Of a stretch of 64,000 nt of DNA, positions 35,431 to 46,970 are shown piece after piece (within the stretch, counting starts at the first letter, position 1; the number at the start of each line of letters is the position of its first letter). Made by a program: the position numbers and the translations under genes. Location: assembly GCA_032622095.1 (NCBI GenBank), contig CP136065.1, forward strand, positions 215,306,151 through 215,370,150, given 5' to 3'. This DNA is from Siphonodentalium dalli (lineage: Eukaryota; Mollusca; Scaphopoda; Gadilida; Siphonodentaliidae). The notes under the pieces were generated by a model, which was given only the letters and a program-made list of their open reading frames with translations, was not told the DNA's origin and ran no database searches.

Positions 35431-37614
35431 GTATGTCCAAAATGATCCGATGTAGCACTTATATACAGTGCATGATACATGATATAGATTAGTATACTTG
35501 TGCAAGTGCTTTCTGCTCATATTCGGAGCTTAAAATTCAAGACCATTAAATGCACTCCACTTGTTGCCCGGCCCCCACACCTGACACGGACAACGTCAAT
35601 TAGGAATATTTAATCTATGCCATTAGATATCTGATTCATGGATGCACAGACTCAGTGTGGGTGTTCGTTGTTTGAAATGTACTTTGCTTCAGTGAATGAA
35701 CCAATTCTCATATATAAAAGAAATGACCATGTATCGACCGGAATGGCACGTTGAGCCCAGACTGCAATGATCTTATCCAGGACCTAACCACATTGGTTAC
35801 GGGGACATCATTAAAAGAAAGCCATTTCGACATGATGGACTTTGGGAACACCTATTATGTAAAAAAAAAAAAATTAATATGCTAAATTGTGTTGGTGCTC
35901 CCTACATTCATCTACATGCAGTTCTGACCCGCGTAGTGTCATTTCGGCTAATATAAACTACACCATAAGGTATTAGGCACAAGATCAAATCAGTTTTAGG
36001 TACCACACTCCTGACTCCGACCGTACAACTTTGGCAACTTTGAATCATATCTCGGATTCTGTGTACAATATATATGACATTATATCAGTTTGGTGGTAAT
36101 CGAGGACAAAAAAGTATAAGTTCATATTATACCACCATGCATTAATGTGATAAAAGCAAAATATTCATGTTTTATCACTTGACCGGAGGAAACTATGACT
36201 ATTATTTTAAGACACGGACAATAGGATCCCACTGCTCTGTGAATAGCTCAACAGTGTTCTTTTGTAGTGGTTTTGTAGAGGTTTGATGTTTTAGATTTAA
36301 AAATAAACGATGATCTGTAGCATTTGTGGGACTCCTCTGAGTACACATATTTCGGTTTCTAGAAAAGGTCTTAGAATCAATACATCCCTATTAAATCTCA
36401 CTTAACTGTTTAACTACACATATATCGCATGATTCGTGATAAACTGAACATATAAAACTGCGTTATTTTTATGTTTCTGGGCGGCCATTTTGGACAGAAA
36501 TTCTACCGACACGGTTTACGGACAAAGCATTGTTTATGCGTATTGTATTTTATTACTAATTTGGTATTAGATGTGCACCAACCACAGAATTAAGAATTTT
36601 TCGATAACGACTGCTATCGTGGACGCCATCATGTATTTAGCGGATTTTTGATATAGAGGAGATATTCCTCTTAAAGATAGAAAAAAAACAACAACTTTGT
36701 CCAAATTTTGTCTAGGTTGACCCTAAAATTTTAGTTTATCGACCAGACTAAAATTTTCTTTGATTGTTGTCAGGCAGCCACGACGGAGCAGGAGCTAATC
36801 GGCAGCCGAGAAAAATTCCAGCTAACTAAACGGCCATCGGGCATGGCATTTTGCTGTTTGCAGTGCAATTTTGCCAGCGTATGAACGTACCCTTAGATAC
36901 GTCGACGGTAACAAATAGACTACATTAGTTGATCAAAAACTCATCGCGGATCCGGAAGTCTGATTACACTAAATACACAACGCGTCCTCAATATGGTCGT
37001 AGGTGCTTCCAGAAAACATGTATTAATTTGTAGAACTACTTGCCTGTATGCCATATACCGACACATGCCCCATGGGTAAAACACCAAAATACCAAAATAA
37101 ACCATATACCAGTCACTGGTAAAGTCCACATTGGTACTTCAGTACCTTTCACAAGGGGCCCTTGAATGCCGGTACTTATAGTTCTCACAAGGTCTATATG
37201 ATATGTTCATTTAATGAAGCCATTATATATGTCATTATATTATAAATGTATATGTGTGCACGTGCTATTACGTACTTGTACTGCTTGTTCAAATAACATG
37301 ACGTATGTTTACACAGCATTGTTCATTAACTGAGTAACAACATGTAATTTACGCGATATTTATAATTGGTATAATAGTAAAAGTTTGTTTGTAATATATT
37401 ATTTCTGCCTGTTTATTGCGGTCTTAACGGATGTGACTTATTTGGCAGCAGTACCGTACCGCCAAATCCTTACCGTATCTTTAAAACATTTAAAAACTGT
37501 TTGACATCCGAATCATTCCCAAATAGCAAACAAAACAGAGTTTGTTCATATCATAAATAGCAAATTGATATATGCCGCATTACCATCTTACGGATAACAA
37601 TATGCAATTTTCAG
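35431..37614. other. Intron 3, nothing recognised
   Basis: 2.2 kb with no coding motif or clear repeat; the acceptor of exon 4 is CAATTTTCAG at 37605-37614. Confidence 0.5.
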
Positions 37615-38304
37615 TCTGTATTGATGGTTACTATGGTACGACCTACCCCGGTAGCTGCTCGCTTCGGTGCGATGAACGGCGATGCAGTGGAACTAGTAGT
37701 TGCTGGGGATTCACTGGACTCTGTACTGGTGGCTGTCAAGACCGGTGGTTTGGGATCGACTGCACAAGGGAGTGTCCATCAAATTTGTGTCATCGATGTA
37801 ACCAGAACACGGGGCAATGTGAGCAGTGTATATCCGGAAAATATAACTCGGCTGGTAACTGCACAAATATATGCAGTGCGCGGCATTGTCTATCATCTGT
37901 GGATAGTTGCCCGGACGACGGGCGGTGTACTGGTACTGGTGCTGGTACTGGTGGCTGTCAAGACGAGTGGTTTGGAATCGACTGCACGAGGGAGTGCCCA
38001 TCAAGTTTGTGTCAGCGATGTAACCAGAACACGGGGCAATGTGAGCAGTGTATATCCGTAATATATAACTCGGCTGGTAACTGCACCAATATATGCGGTG
38101 AACGGCAATGTGTGTCACCTGTGGATAGCTGCCCAGACGATGGGAGGTGTTCAGGGTGCGCAGATAGATACCACGGAACCGATTGCAAGCTGGAATGTAG
38201 TATGAACTGCGCCGGTGGGAATTGTCATCAATACAATGCTAGCTGTTCATGGGGATGTTTGGACGGATGGCATGGAGAGCACTGTGTTGTACATGTTCCA
38301 AAAC
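37615..38304 (+). CDS. Receptor exon 4: EGF-like cysteine-rich modules with internal duplication
   Basis: 690 bases, phase 1 to 1, donor AAAC|GTGAGT. The 230 residues are rich in cysteine with recurrent GCQDxWFGIDCTRECPS, CNQNTGQCEQC and CPDDGRC patterns. These are MEGF/scavenger-receptor-F type EGF-like modules, ending CLDGWHGEHCV. A 222-bp unit starting at 37728 is repeated in frame from 37950 and is still very similar, so the exon has grown by a recent tandem duplication. The copies meet at a short GGTACTGGTGCT stretch. The modules extend the lectin domain from the membrane; ligand unknown. Confidence 0.9.
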
Positions 38305-39368
38305 GTGAGTTTCGCCATAATTACATGTATGTGTGTATATTTTGTACATACAAATTGTAGTTCATGGAAAGTATGGCTGCAAACGGTGTTCAAAGTGTGT
38401 ATCACGTCTTAGGGTGTATTTCAGGCGGGCCTTATCCAAAACACTTGTCTTAATCCTGTTAACATATGCCAGTTATGCAAGTGTTTTAATACATGGACTC
38501 GTGTTGGCGAAATCTTGGGTTGATCGCTAAACTTGAGTAAACATAATAGACCAAAATATTACCAATTTAATTTTTTCGCTTTCCTCTAATTCTTCCACAC
38601 TTACCATTTCTCTTAAATCTATTCAGCTAATCTTCCACGCGAATGGAGGACCCTCATTGTGTCGCTTTATCGTAACTGAAGGGGCATCTTTGCATTTTCA
38701 CACCTATCATTTGGTTATTTTACCATCTAACGTACAGTGACTGTCTTAAATATTATCTCAATAGCGCTACATCTTATATTTCGGGCTTTGGGTTTTTATA
38801 ACAAACAACAAACGACGACTACCTTGATTCGTGCGCTCACGGTTGGAAGTTTTATTTTCTGGAATGCGGGAAAGGGGGTTAAATAATAGGCTAGCACCAA
38901 CTGGTGTCACTCAATCCCGTTATCAACGATGCCAATTGTATTTATGTTTGCAGTTGTTTACTATGGAACTATATGCAATATGCCCCAGGCGAAATATATT
39001 CGAATGTGTGGGTGTGGAACTGTGTGGGCATTATATTAATATTTATTCAATATTTATGGATTGCAATTTCATTTTGTATGATATTTGTTTGATTTGGACT
39101 AATATAATAGCACAAAATAGTCATGTGCATAAGACCAATAACGTAGGCATGTAAAAAAAACATCGTGAGATAGTGAATAGTCAGTTATTGTACCATATCA
39201 TACTGCAATATTATGGTATTTTGCAGTCAGATCCATATAAGGAAAAACGTTAGAGTAAAAGCTTCAAAACAAGGGTTGACAAGAGAAGACCAGAATTCTG
39301 GTCTCCTGTCATTAAACGGGTTGCGGAATTGATGTAACTGACTGTTTATCTTGTTTCGCACTCTCCAG
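38305..39368. other. Intron 4, nothing recognised
   Basis: 1.1 kb, no repeat or coding signal beyond the acceptor CACTCTCCAG at 39359-39368. Confidence 0.5.
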
Positions 39369-39492
39369 CTGATTGTGGTATAATTTCCTGTGATCCCGTG
39401 GTCGGTGCATTAGTCATCGTGCTAGCATGTGTTGTCGGTCTGTGTGTCGTCACCATCGTCATTGTCGTTATTGTGTCACGCCTCATCCACAG
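39369..39492 (+). CDS. Receptor exon 5: transmembrane segment
   Basis: 124 bases, phase 1 in and phase 2 out, donor CACAG|GTGAGC. It encodes PDCGIISCDPVVGALV, then about 27 uninterrupted hydrophobic residues (VVGALVIVLACVVGLCVVTI and on), then the stop-transfer SRLIHR. This fits a type I single-pass protein. Confidence 0.88.
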
Positions 39493-40085
39493 GTGAGCCA
39501 AAAGAACATATATTATTATGACATATGATATTAAGTACATGCAACCGGTATACGTTTAGAGTCATGTTTATATACTTAAATAACAACGACGATTACAGAT
39601 TGCTGTGGTATATTAAGTACATGCAAGTTTTCAGATACGTCTGTGTTGAGTCACGAAGAAATGAAGTACTGGTTTATATAATAGTCTAGGTTGATGAGTT
39701 TGACTGTTACAGTTCGTATCGCAATCACTTGTTAGTTTTAAGCTTATATCGATAACAGCTCACCCGTAAGAGTTGTTGGGTTGGCAAGAAATATAATTTA
39801 GTTAACATATTTCTGAATGATGTTGCGATAAGCTTCTATAGATCAATGACTTATATCGTGGATCGGAATGCACATTGCTCTCGTGGTTTCGTGTCAATAC
39901 ACGGTCAACTTACCCTCAGTTTCAATCTCGTCTTGACATTGACATAGTCTGACCACCGATATCCATCCGTACGTAATAATAATATTAAGATTCTATTCTA
40001 AGTTGATTATATATAGTTGGAATCTGCATGGGTAGGCCTATCCCGTTGATATTATCATTAAGTGTGTTACTATATGTCGTTTCAG

Positions 40086-40144
40086 TCGGAGTGGAAAGCA
40101 CCATATTCCGAATGTATCGTTCAGGAATGAAGCATACTCACCAG
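40086..40144 (+). CDS. Receptor exon 6: cytoplasmic juxtamembrane
   Basis: 59 bases, phase 2 in and phase 1 out, with acceptor TGTCGTTTCAG and donor ACCAG|GTAAGA. It reads RSGKHHIPNVSFRNEAYSP. The NEAY tetrapeptide resembles small tyrosine motifs common in such tails. The phase fit with both neighbours supports the exon. Confidence 0.7.
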
Positions 40145-40146
40145 GT

Positions 40147-41765
40147 AAGAACGTCGCCTCTTTCGTACTATTTAATTCCTGCTTCGTGTATATATGTTAG
40201 AGGGAACGTCTCCCTGCTGATACCATTTCATTTCTGTGTTATGTATACATTTCAGAATGAACGTCTCCCTACTGATACCATTTAATTTCTGTGTTATGTA
40301 TACATGTCAGAATGAACGTCTCCCTACTGATACCATTTAATTTCTGTGTTATATATACATGTCAGAATGAACGTCTTCTTACTGATACCATTTAATTTCT
40401 GTGTTATATATACATGTCAGAATGAACGTCTCCCTACTGATACCTTTTAATTTCTGTGTTATGAATGTATACCTGTCAGAATGAACGTCTCCCGACTGAT
40501 ACCATTTAATTTCTGTGTTATGTATACATGTCAGAATGAACGTCTCCCTACTGATACCATTTAATTTCTGTGTTATATATACATGTCAGAATGAACGTCT
40601 CCCTACTGATACCATTTAATTTCTGTGTTATATATACATGTCAGAATGAACGTCTCCCTACTGATAGCTTTTAATTTCTGTGTTATGAATGTATACATGC
40701 CAGAATGAACGTCTCCCTACTGATACCATTTAATTTCTGTGTTATATATACATGTCAGAATGAACGTCTCCCTACTGATACCATCTAATTTCTGTTTCAT
40801 GTATATATGTTAGAGGGAACATCTCCCTACTGATACCATTTACTTTCTGTTCCATGTATACATGTCAGAATGAACGTCCCCCTACTGATACCATTTAATT
40901 TCTGTTCCATGTATACATGTCAGAATGAACGTCTCCCTACTGTTTCATGTATATATGTTGGAGTGAACGTCTCCCTACTGATACCATTTAATTTATGTTT
41001 CATGTATATATGTTAGAGGGAACGTCTCCCTACTGATACCATTTAATTTATGTTTCATGTATGTATGTTAGAGGGAACGTCTTCCTACTGATACCATTTA
41101 ATTTATGTGTTCTGTATACGTGTTAGAATGAACGTCTCCCTACTGATACCATTTAATTTATGTTTCATGTATATATGTTAGAGGGAACGTCTCCCTACTG
41201 ATACCATTTAATTTATGTTTCATGTATGTATGTTAGAGGGAACGTCTTCCTACTGATACCATTTAATTTATGTGTTCTGTATACGTGTCAGAATGAACGT
41301 CTCCCTACTGATACCATTTAATTTATGTTTCATGTATATATGTTAGAGGGAACGTCTCCCTACTGATACCATTTAATTTATGTTTCATGTATGTATGTTA
41401 GAGGGAACGTCTCCCTACTGATACCATTTAATTTATGTGTTCTGTATACGTGTCAGAATGAACGTCTCCCTACTGATACCATTTAATTTATGTTTCATGT
41501 ATATATGTTAGAGGGAACGCCACCCTACTGATACCATATTATTTCTGTTTCATGTATATATGTCAGAGTGAACGTCTCCCTACTGATACCATTTAATTTC
41601 TGTGTTATATATACATGTCAGAATGAACGTCTCCCTACTGATACCATTTAATTTATGTTTCATGTATACGTGTCAGAATGAACGTCTCGCTACTGATACC
41701 ATTTAATTTATGTTTCATGTATATATGTTAGAGGGAACGTCTCCCTACTGATACCATTTAATCGT
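40147..41765. repeat. 55-bp minisatellite, about 29 copies, starting at a splice donor
   Basis: Unit GAACGTCTCCCTACTGATAC plus CATTTAATTTCTGTGTT plus ATGTATACATGTCAGAAT, with variants (GTTAGAGG instead of GTCAGAAT) arranged partly as higher-order groups. The first degenerate unit begins right at the donor of exon 6 (GTAAGAACGTCGCC). It occupies nearly the whole of intron 6. Confidence 0.95.
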
Positions 41766-41962
41766 ATTGTATGTTTAATGTATATACTCATTGACGAGTT
41801 GTTGAACATGTCCGACAAATGCATATGAATCATTCTGCTCTTGTATAATATTGTTTTCTGTTTCATATATATATTACTTCTGTCACCTTCCGTACATATG
41901 GTTCATCTCTCAGAGTAGGTTGGGAGTGAACATAGTAATTATACGTGTTATGTTTATTCCAG

Positions 41963-42000
41963 GTAATGATGATCATCCAGGCGTCAGCCGACCCATAGAG
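41963..42000 (+). CDS. Receptor exon 7: cytoplasmic tail, short
   Basis: 38 bases, phase 1 in and phase 0 out, acceptor TTTATTCCAG and donor ATAGAG|GTAAGC. It reads NDDHPGVSRPIE. It is short but has perfect sites and the required phase. The gene must continue, but no later exon was recognised before 64000. Confidence 0.65.
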
Positions 42001-42267
42001 GTAAGCGCCATTAACATTAACAGGTGTCAACAAGGTTTTAACATGCGGCGTGTGTTCCTGAACTCAATACAATGTTTGTATTAATTTCTGTTTCAATATT
42101 ATTGCCATATTTGTTGACTTAGAACTGATGTAATTTTATCTGTCTGAAGACAATATTAACAAGTACTTTGTATATAATCGTGTTGTTAATTCCTAAGAAA
42201 CTCCAAGTATGAAATACTCAGAGAAAATGCACGAACAATAACTGCCATATGCATCTGAATTAATCAC

Positions 42268-42510
42268 ATATCCACCTAGTATCCAATGTAGGAGACCGAC
42301 GGTGACCTCATATATCCACCTAGTATCCAATGTAGGAGACCGATGGTGACGTCATATATCCACCTTGTATCCAATGTATGAAACCGATGGTGACGTAATA
42401 TGTCCACCTAGTATCCAATGTAGGAGACCGACTGTGACGTCACATATCCACCTATTATCAAATGTAGGAGACCGACGGTGACGTCATATATCCACCCAGT
42501 ATCCAAGAAG
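42268..42510. repeat. 44-bp minisatellite (five copies) with CRE-like octamers
   Basis: Unit TCCACCTAGTATCCAATGTA then GGAGACCGACGGTGACGTCATATA. TGACGTCA occurs at 42347-42354, 42435-42442 and 42479-42486, with one-base variants in the other two units. It is followed by three 32-bp units (GGTACACAGGTTTTGAAAAT) at 42515-42590. Confidence 0.9.
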
Positions 42511-42590
42511 GGTACACAGGTTATAAAAATGTTATGAATGGTACACAGGTTTTGAAAATGTCCTGAATGTTACATAGGTTTTGAAATGTA

Positions 42591-45031
42591 GTTTTAAATG
42601 ACGTTTGGATTTTGTATCTGCCATGATTTCTGTTAGAGAATAATTGCTACGTTCCAATGAACATTAAAATTAACTGAAAACACACTGCTAATGGGCGCCA
42701 GACTTTCAGAAACACAGTTTAAGTAACGGTGTTAGTGCCGATCACAAACCTTGTGTACTCTTCAGCACATTTTCAAACCCTGTGTACCCTTCAGCACTTT
42801 TTTGGTGAGAGTGACCCCTTCTGCAGTACTGACAGTGAGTTTGCTATTTCAAAGCGGTAAGGATATGGGTAAGCATACGAGTAGCCATACATGTACCGTA
42901 GCAATACGAATATGGTTATCGCAAACTGTTTGACTGGTAGGATTCTGCACATCGAGTGGTTGTGGTTTGGGGAGTCAACTAGAACACAATTGATACATGA
43001 AATAGAGAAATTCGCCTGGTTGGTCGACATTACACTTGCCGTTATAAAGTCAATTCATCAGACATGAGACGATAATGGGTTGGGTTGACTTTCTTCGAAT
43101 CATTTTGATAATAAAATATAACAGTTGGATGTTAGCATTAGTTCACAATCATCACAGCAAACTGCAAGGCAGAAATAAGTCCCCTACCTACGATGGTCTG
43201 GGCACTGCCATCACGTATATTTTCGTAATTAAATTTAACTTTTGTTTAAAACTGTCAGTTACAATTCATTCTGGCTAATTTTCAAAATAATATGGACATT
43301 TCACTTGCTCATAATAATGCAGAATGAATTGTAACCAGCAAAGTCTTAATAAAACATGAGAGATTTCCTCACATTATGTGTACGTGATGGCAGTGATCAG
43401 GTCAGCGTATGAGGGTACTGAACTCTACCTTGCAATTTGTCACTAGAGCTGTATATAAGTTACTTTATTGTGCCATTTTGTTAAACAGTGTAATAATGTT
43501 TGTAACAATCTATACAGGAGATGAGCTCATTAAGTTGTGTAACTTGTCTCCCAATCCACTTTGTATTATACTACAAATGGAATCCTGGGTCAAAGGTCGA
43601 ACTATGCGGTTAATTCTCAAATGTGAGTTTTTCGTTTAACATTTAGAATCAATCCAATCAAATGTTTGGTGTTAACACAGTTAATTATTCTGATCATATG
43701 GATTATATTCTCTTCTATGCGAAATTTCTTAGAAATCATATATATTTCTAAGGAGATATGGGCCAATGTTTATGTATTAGGATGGCGTGTCTATGATATT
43801 GTTAGTGGTTATGAGTGGATTCTGAATCTAAACATCGGTTCACCCCTCATATACTAATTCTCATTGACGAATATTTTCCTTAGGAAATGTTCTGATAATA
43901 ACGACCGTCGTTTGTTGAACTTATTACATGAACATTCCCCACCAATAAATATAAATCCTTCACCACTTGTATTATATTTTCGTGTCTGTCGTCTGCTTTT
44001 AAACACTCCTCCAAATGTGTAATCTACCATTCCAGGTATACATTTATAACTAAATGGTGGGAGAATCCATTTAGTACTGGAAGTGTTAAACTGCAGCCTA
44101 ATAGCTAACACACAAGAACAGAGGTGTATTTGACACAATAGAGAGGTTTATAATGAAGACTTCCGACTTCGGTCCTTGTATCATTGACTAACTAGATTTG
44201 TGAAATGTTGATGGAATTCGCTTTGAACAAAGGATAGCACTGCTGTCTTAGTAGAGTATAATGTTAATCCCCCCTCGGGCAAAGATAATTATATCCTGTT
44301 ATCCTTGGCGTGTGAATTTGCTTTTCAGTCTTAACTTCCTCTTTTTATAACTTAGGTTTTCTCTGGGAAACCATATTATGTCCATGCATAGTTTATCATA
44401 TCAACCGATCGTGCTACTAAACCAGGGCATATCTAGAATGATGCTGATGTTGAAATAGCCGCACACTTTGATATGGTTATACATGTATTCACATAGCCCA
44501 TGCTATTTACAATAAATCATCAACGGTGATTGGTCACACGTGTTATATTCCAATAAAACACACCATAACACGAACCTACGTCATATCCTGTTGACCTTAA
44601 TCACTAAAAGCGGTTGGTAGAATAATTGGGAGCTCGACCAAAGACGCTCATTTATATACGGTATACTAACCATACTGGAGGCAGACTTAAGAAAACAGAC
44701 TAATATATTTTATGGAAATAAATTAGAAACAGCTGTATAAATGTACGTAATGAATGAAGTTTAAGTGTGTATTGTTGAGGAATAATGAGCTGTGACCGTT
44801 TGGTGGTTCACACAATTTACCCAACGGCCACAGTGCATTATTTCTCAATAAAACACATACAAACCACGCGTTCATGTCTTAAATACAATACGTGTGTCCG
44901 AGAATGAATTGGGTTGTAAAGTATTGACGCATCGGCGTCAGCCTGTCGCTTTGGATTTGTTGGCATGATATTACGTTCTTCGTATACAAGCTAAATACAA
45001 TAATTGAAGGGTGTTATTTATCAGTAGATGA
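42591..45031. other. About 2.4 kb without a recognised gene
   Basis: Short frames (for example 43409-43639 on +, 43854-44138 on -) have no motif. An imperfect inverted repeat (GGAATAATGAGCTGTGACCG and complement) lies at 44767-44855. Confidence 0.4.
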
Positions 45032-45335
45032 CTGACACAGACTAGTATAGACGCGTTTACACACACCGACTGACACAGACTAGTATAGACGCGTTTACAC
45101 ATACCGACTGACACAGACTAGTATAGACGCGTTTACACATACCGACTGACACAGACTAGTATAGACGCGTTTACACATACCGACTGACACAGACTAGTAT
45201 AGACGCGTTTACACATACAGACTGACACAGACTAGTATAGACGCGTTTACACACACCGACTGACACAGACTAGTATAGACGCGTTTACACATACCGACTG
45301 ACACAGACTAGTATAGACGCGTTTACACACACCGA
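45032..45335. repeat. 38-bp minisatellite, eight near-identical copies
   Basis: Unit CTGACACAGACTAGTATAGA plus CGCGTTTACACAYACCGA, exactly 38 bp apart at 45032, 45070, 45108 and so on to 45298. Each contains ACTAGT and ACGCGT. Homogeneity indicates recent expansion. Confidence 0.95.
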
Positions 45336-45701
45336 CTTGAACCGTTCTCCAGGCCATTAAAATCCGACAAATAGATTTAAATTACAGGAAGGGGGTTTCT
45401 CTCTAACGCTGCTATTGGAGAATCCCTTCATACTACACGTAACTGATACGACCACTGTTACATGAACACCCAATCGTACGTTACACCGGACATTAGTAAT
45501 TTAGCATGACATTTCGAAAGCTATGTATAAATAGTTCTCTGTACTAGTTTATCTCATTAGTTCGTGTGATACATGTGTTCTTTGAGACAGAGGTCAATGT
45601 TCTTGTAGATGGTAAGAGTGACAGGCACCAGTGAGGTAAGATACGACGAGTGAATTCAATTTCATAGGACAGATCGGGGAACCAGCAAAAATGTTGTGTA
45701 T

Positions 45702-46970
45702 CTAATGTCATTGAATAGCTGTGGGTTGGCCAGTAGACTAGTATGCCCAGACTTGTGCAATTTTATTAATAAATATGACCTAATTGGATTTGGTGAAACA
45801 AAAACTGATGACGCTGATAATTTAAAAACAGAAAGTCATTAAGTAAAGTTAGATCTGGTGGAATGTCACTCTTTATAAGAGACATACTGACAAAATTTGT
45901 AAATGTTATTGAATCTGATAGCAAGCACGTATTGTGGTGCCGGATTTCGAAATTTATATTATCTAAAAGCGAAGATGTAATACATGGTATTGTATATATT
46001 CCTCCAGAAAGTAGTAATTATGCCTCAGATGAAGACTTTGTTGAAATAGAATCATAAATAATAGATAGATTCCTCAATTCCAACCTTATTTATATGCTTA
46101 ATGGGAGATCTTAATTCTCGAAGCGGTATACTCCCCGAATTTTCTCTCATAAAATTAACCATTTAACCATGACAAAAAAATATTGGTAAGACAACAAGTA
46201 ACAATGTAAGTGTGATTGACTATGTGATTGCCACGCCTCAATTGGTTGATTATATTTGTCAATTTGATGTACTTGATTTCCCCCCTGTTTATTCAGATGT
46301 GCATTCACCTGTTAAAGTTACATTTGGTGTCTCGCCAGTGACGAGTGCAGTGAGTGCTACTCGGAATGCGACAATAGCTGGTCACAAATATTATCGACCA
46401 ATCAGATGGCTATCGGATAAACACGACAGTTTTGTAAATAACTTGGATAAAAATAATACAAACAGTCTAATTGATATTTTGCGCACTTATTCTGATCAAC
46501 CGGACTTATTTGATAAATACGCTGCTGCAACTGTCTCCGAAAACATTCTCACTCTCTTCAGTGAGGCAGTAAATACGACTTTTGGTACACAAACAAAATC
46601 GAACGATCGAACGAAAAATAATAAACCATGGTTTAACAGTGAATGCGCGAAAGCTAGGCGCGATTTAAAAAAAGCCCAACCTGACTTCCAAAAAGACGGT
46701 TCCCATGATTTCAAAGTCGAACTCACTAAGAAAAGTAAATTTTATAGAAAAACTTTGAGAAAAAATGTTGCATTTTATAAAAACAATATTGTAAACCGAC
46801 TTCGACAGCTTCAAACTGATGATATTTCGGAATACTGGAAATTTTTAAACTCAAATGTAGAACGTATGCAAATACGAGTACCACTCGAGGATATGTATAA
46901 TAATTTCAAGAAATACTCGTCTGAAAATAATCCACAAGATTGCGCAGACATTGAATTACCCATGATATAA
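45702..46970 (+). pseudogene. LINE B endonuclease and linker
   Basis: It begins LMSLNSCGLASRLVC, then LIGFGETKTDDAD (catalytic glutamate), a broken part, GIVYIPPESSNYASDED, a worn GD-NS box near 46100, and from 46212 a 252-codon frame starting IDYVIATPQLVDYI and YSDVHSPVKVTF. The latter is the SDH box with D and H kept. The frame then forms the linker (NKPWFNSECAKARRDLKKAQ) and ends at 46968-46970. The glutamate and histidine remain, but the domain is split by stops near 45842 and 46055. Confidence 0.78.

Larger units (their letters stand above)
14670..42000 (+). other. Receptor gene: fucolectin-like + EGF-like + transmembrane protein (3' incomplete)
   Basis: Seven exons with AG acceptors and GT donors join without a stop to 1446 bases (482 codons). 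The phases are consistent: 1-1-1-1 at the first four donors, then 2, 1 and 0. The product has a signal peptide, a fucolectin/tachylectin/pentraxin-type F5/8-like domain, cysteine-rich EGF-like modules, one membrane span and a short cytoplasmic part. Such type I receptors are abundant in molluscs; some relatives carry a cytoplasmic tyrosine phosphatase, but none was found here up to 64000. The likely role is cell-surface recognition of glycans or microbes, inferred from domains only. The introns are 13.5, 6.7, 2.2, 1.1, 0.6 and 1.8 kb. Confidence 0.82.

Noticed and set aside
45032-45335. Regular direct repeats that could suggest a CRISPR array
   Set aside because: Units are contiguous with no spacers, there are no cas genes, and the context is an animal genome.
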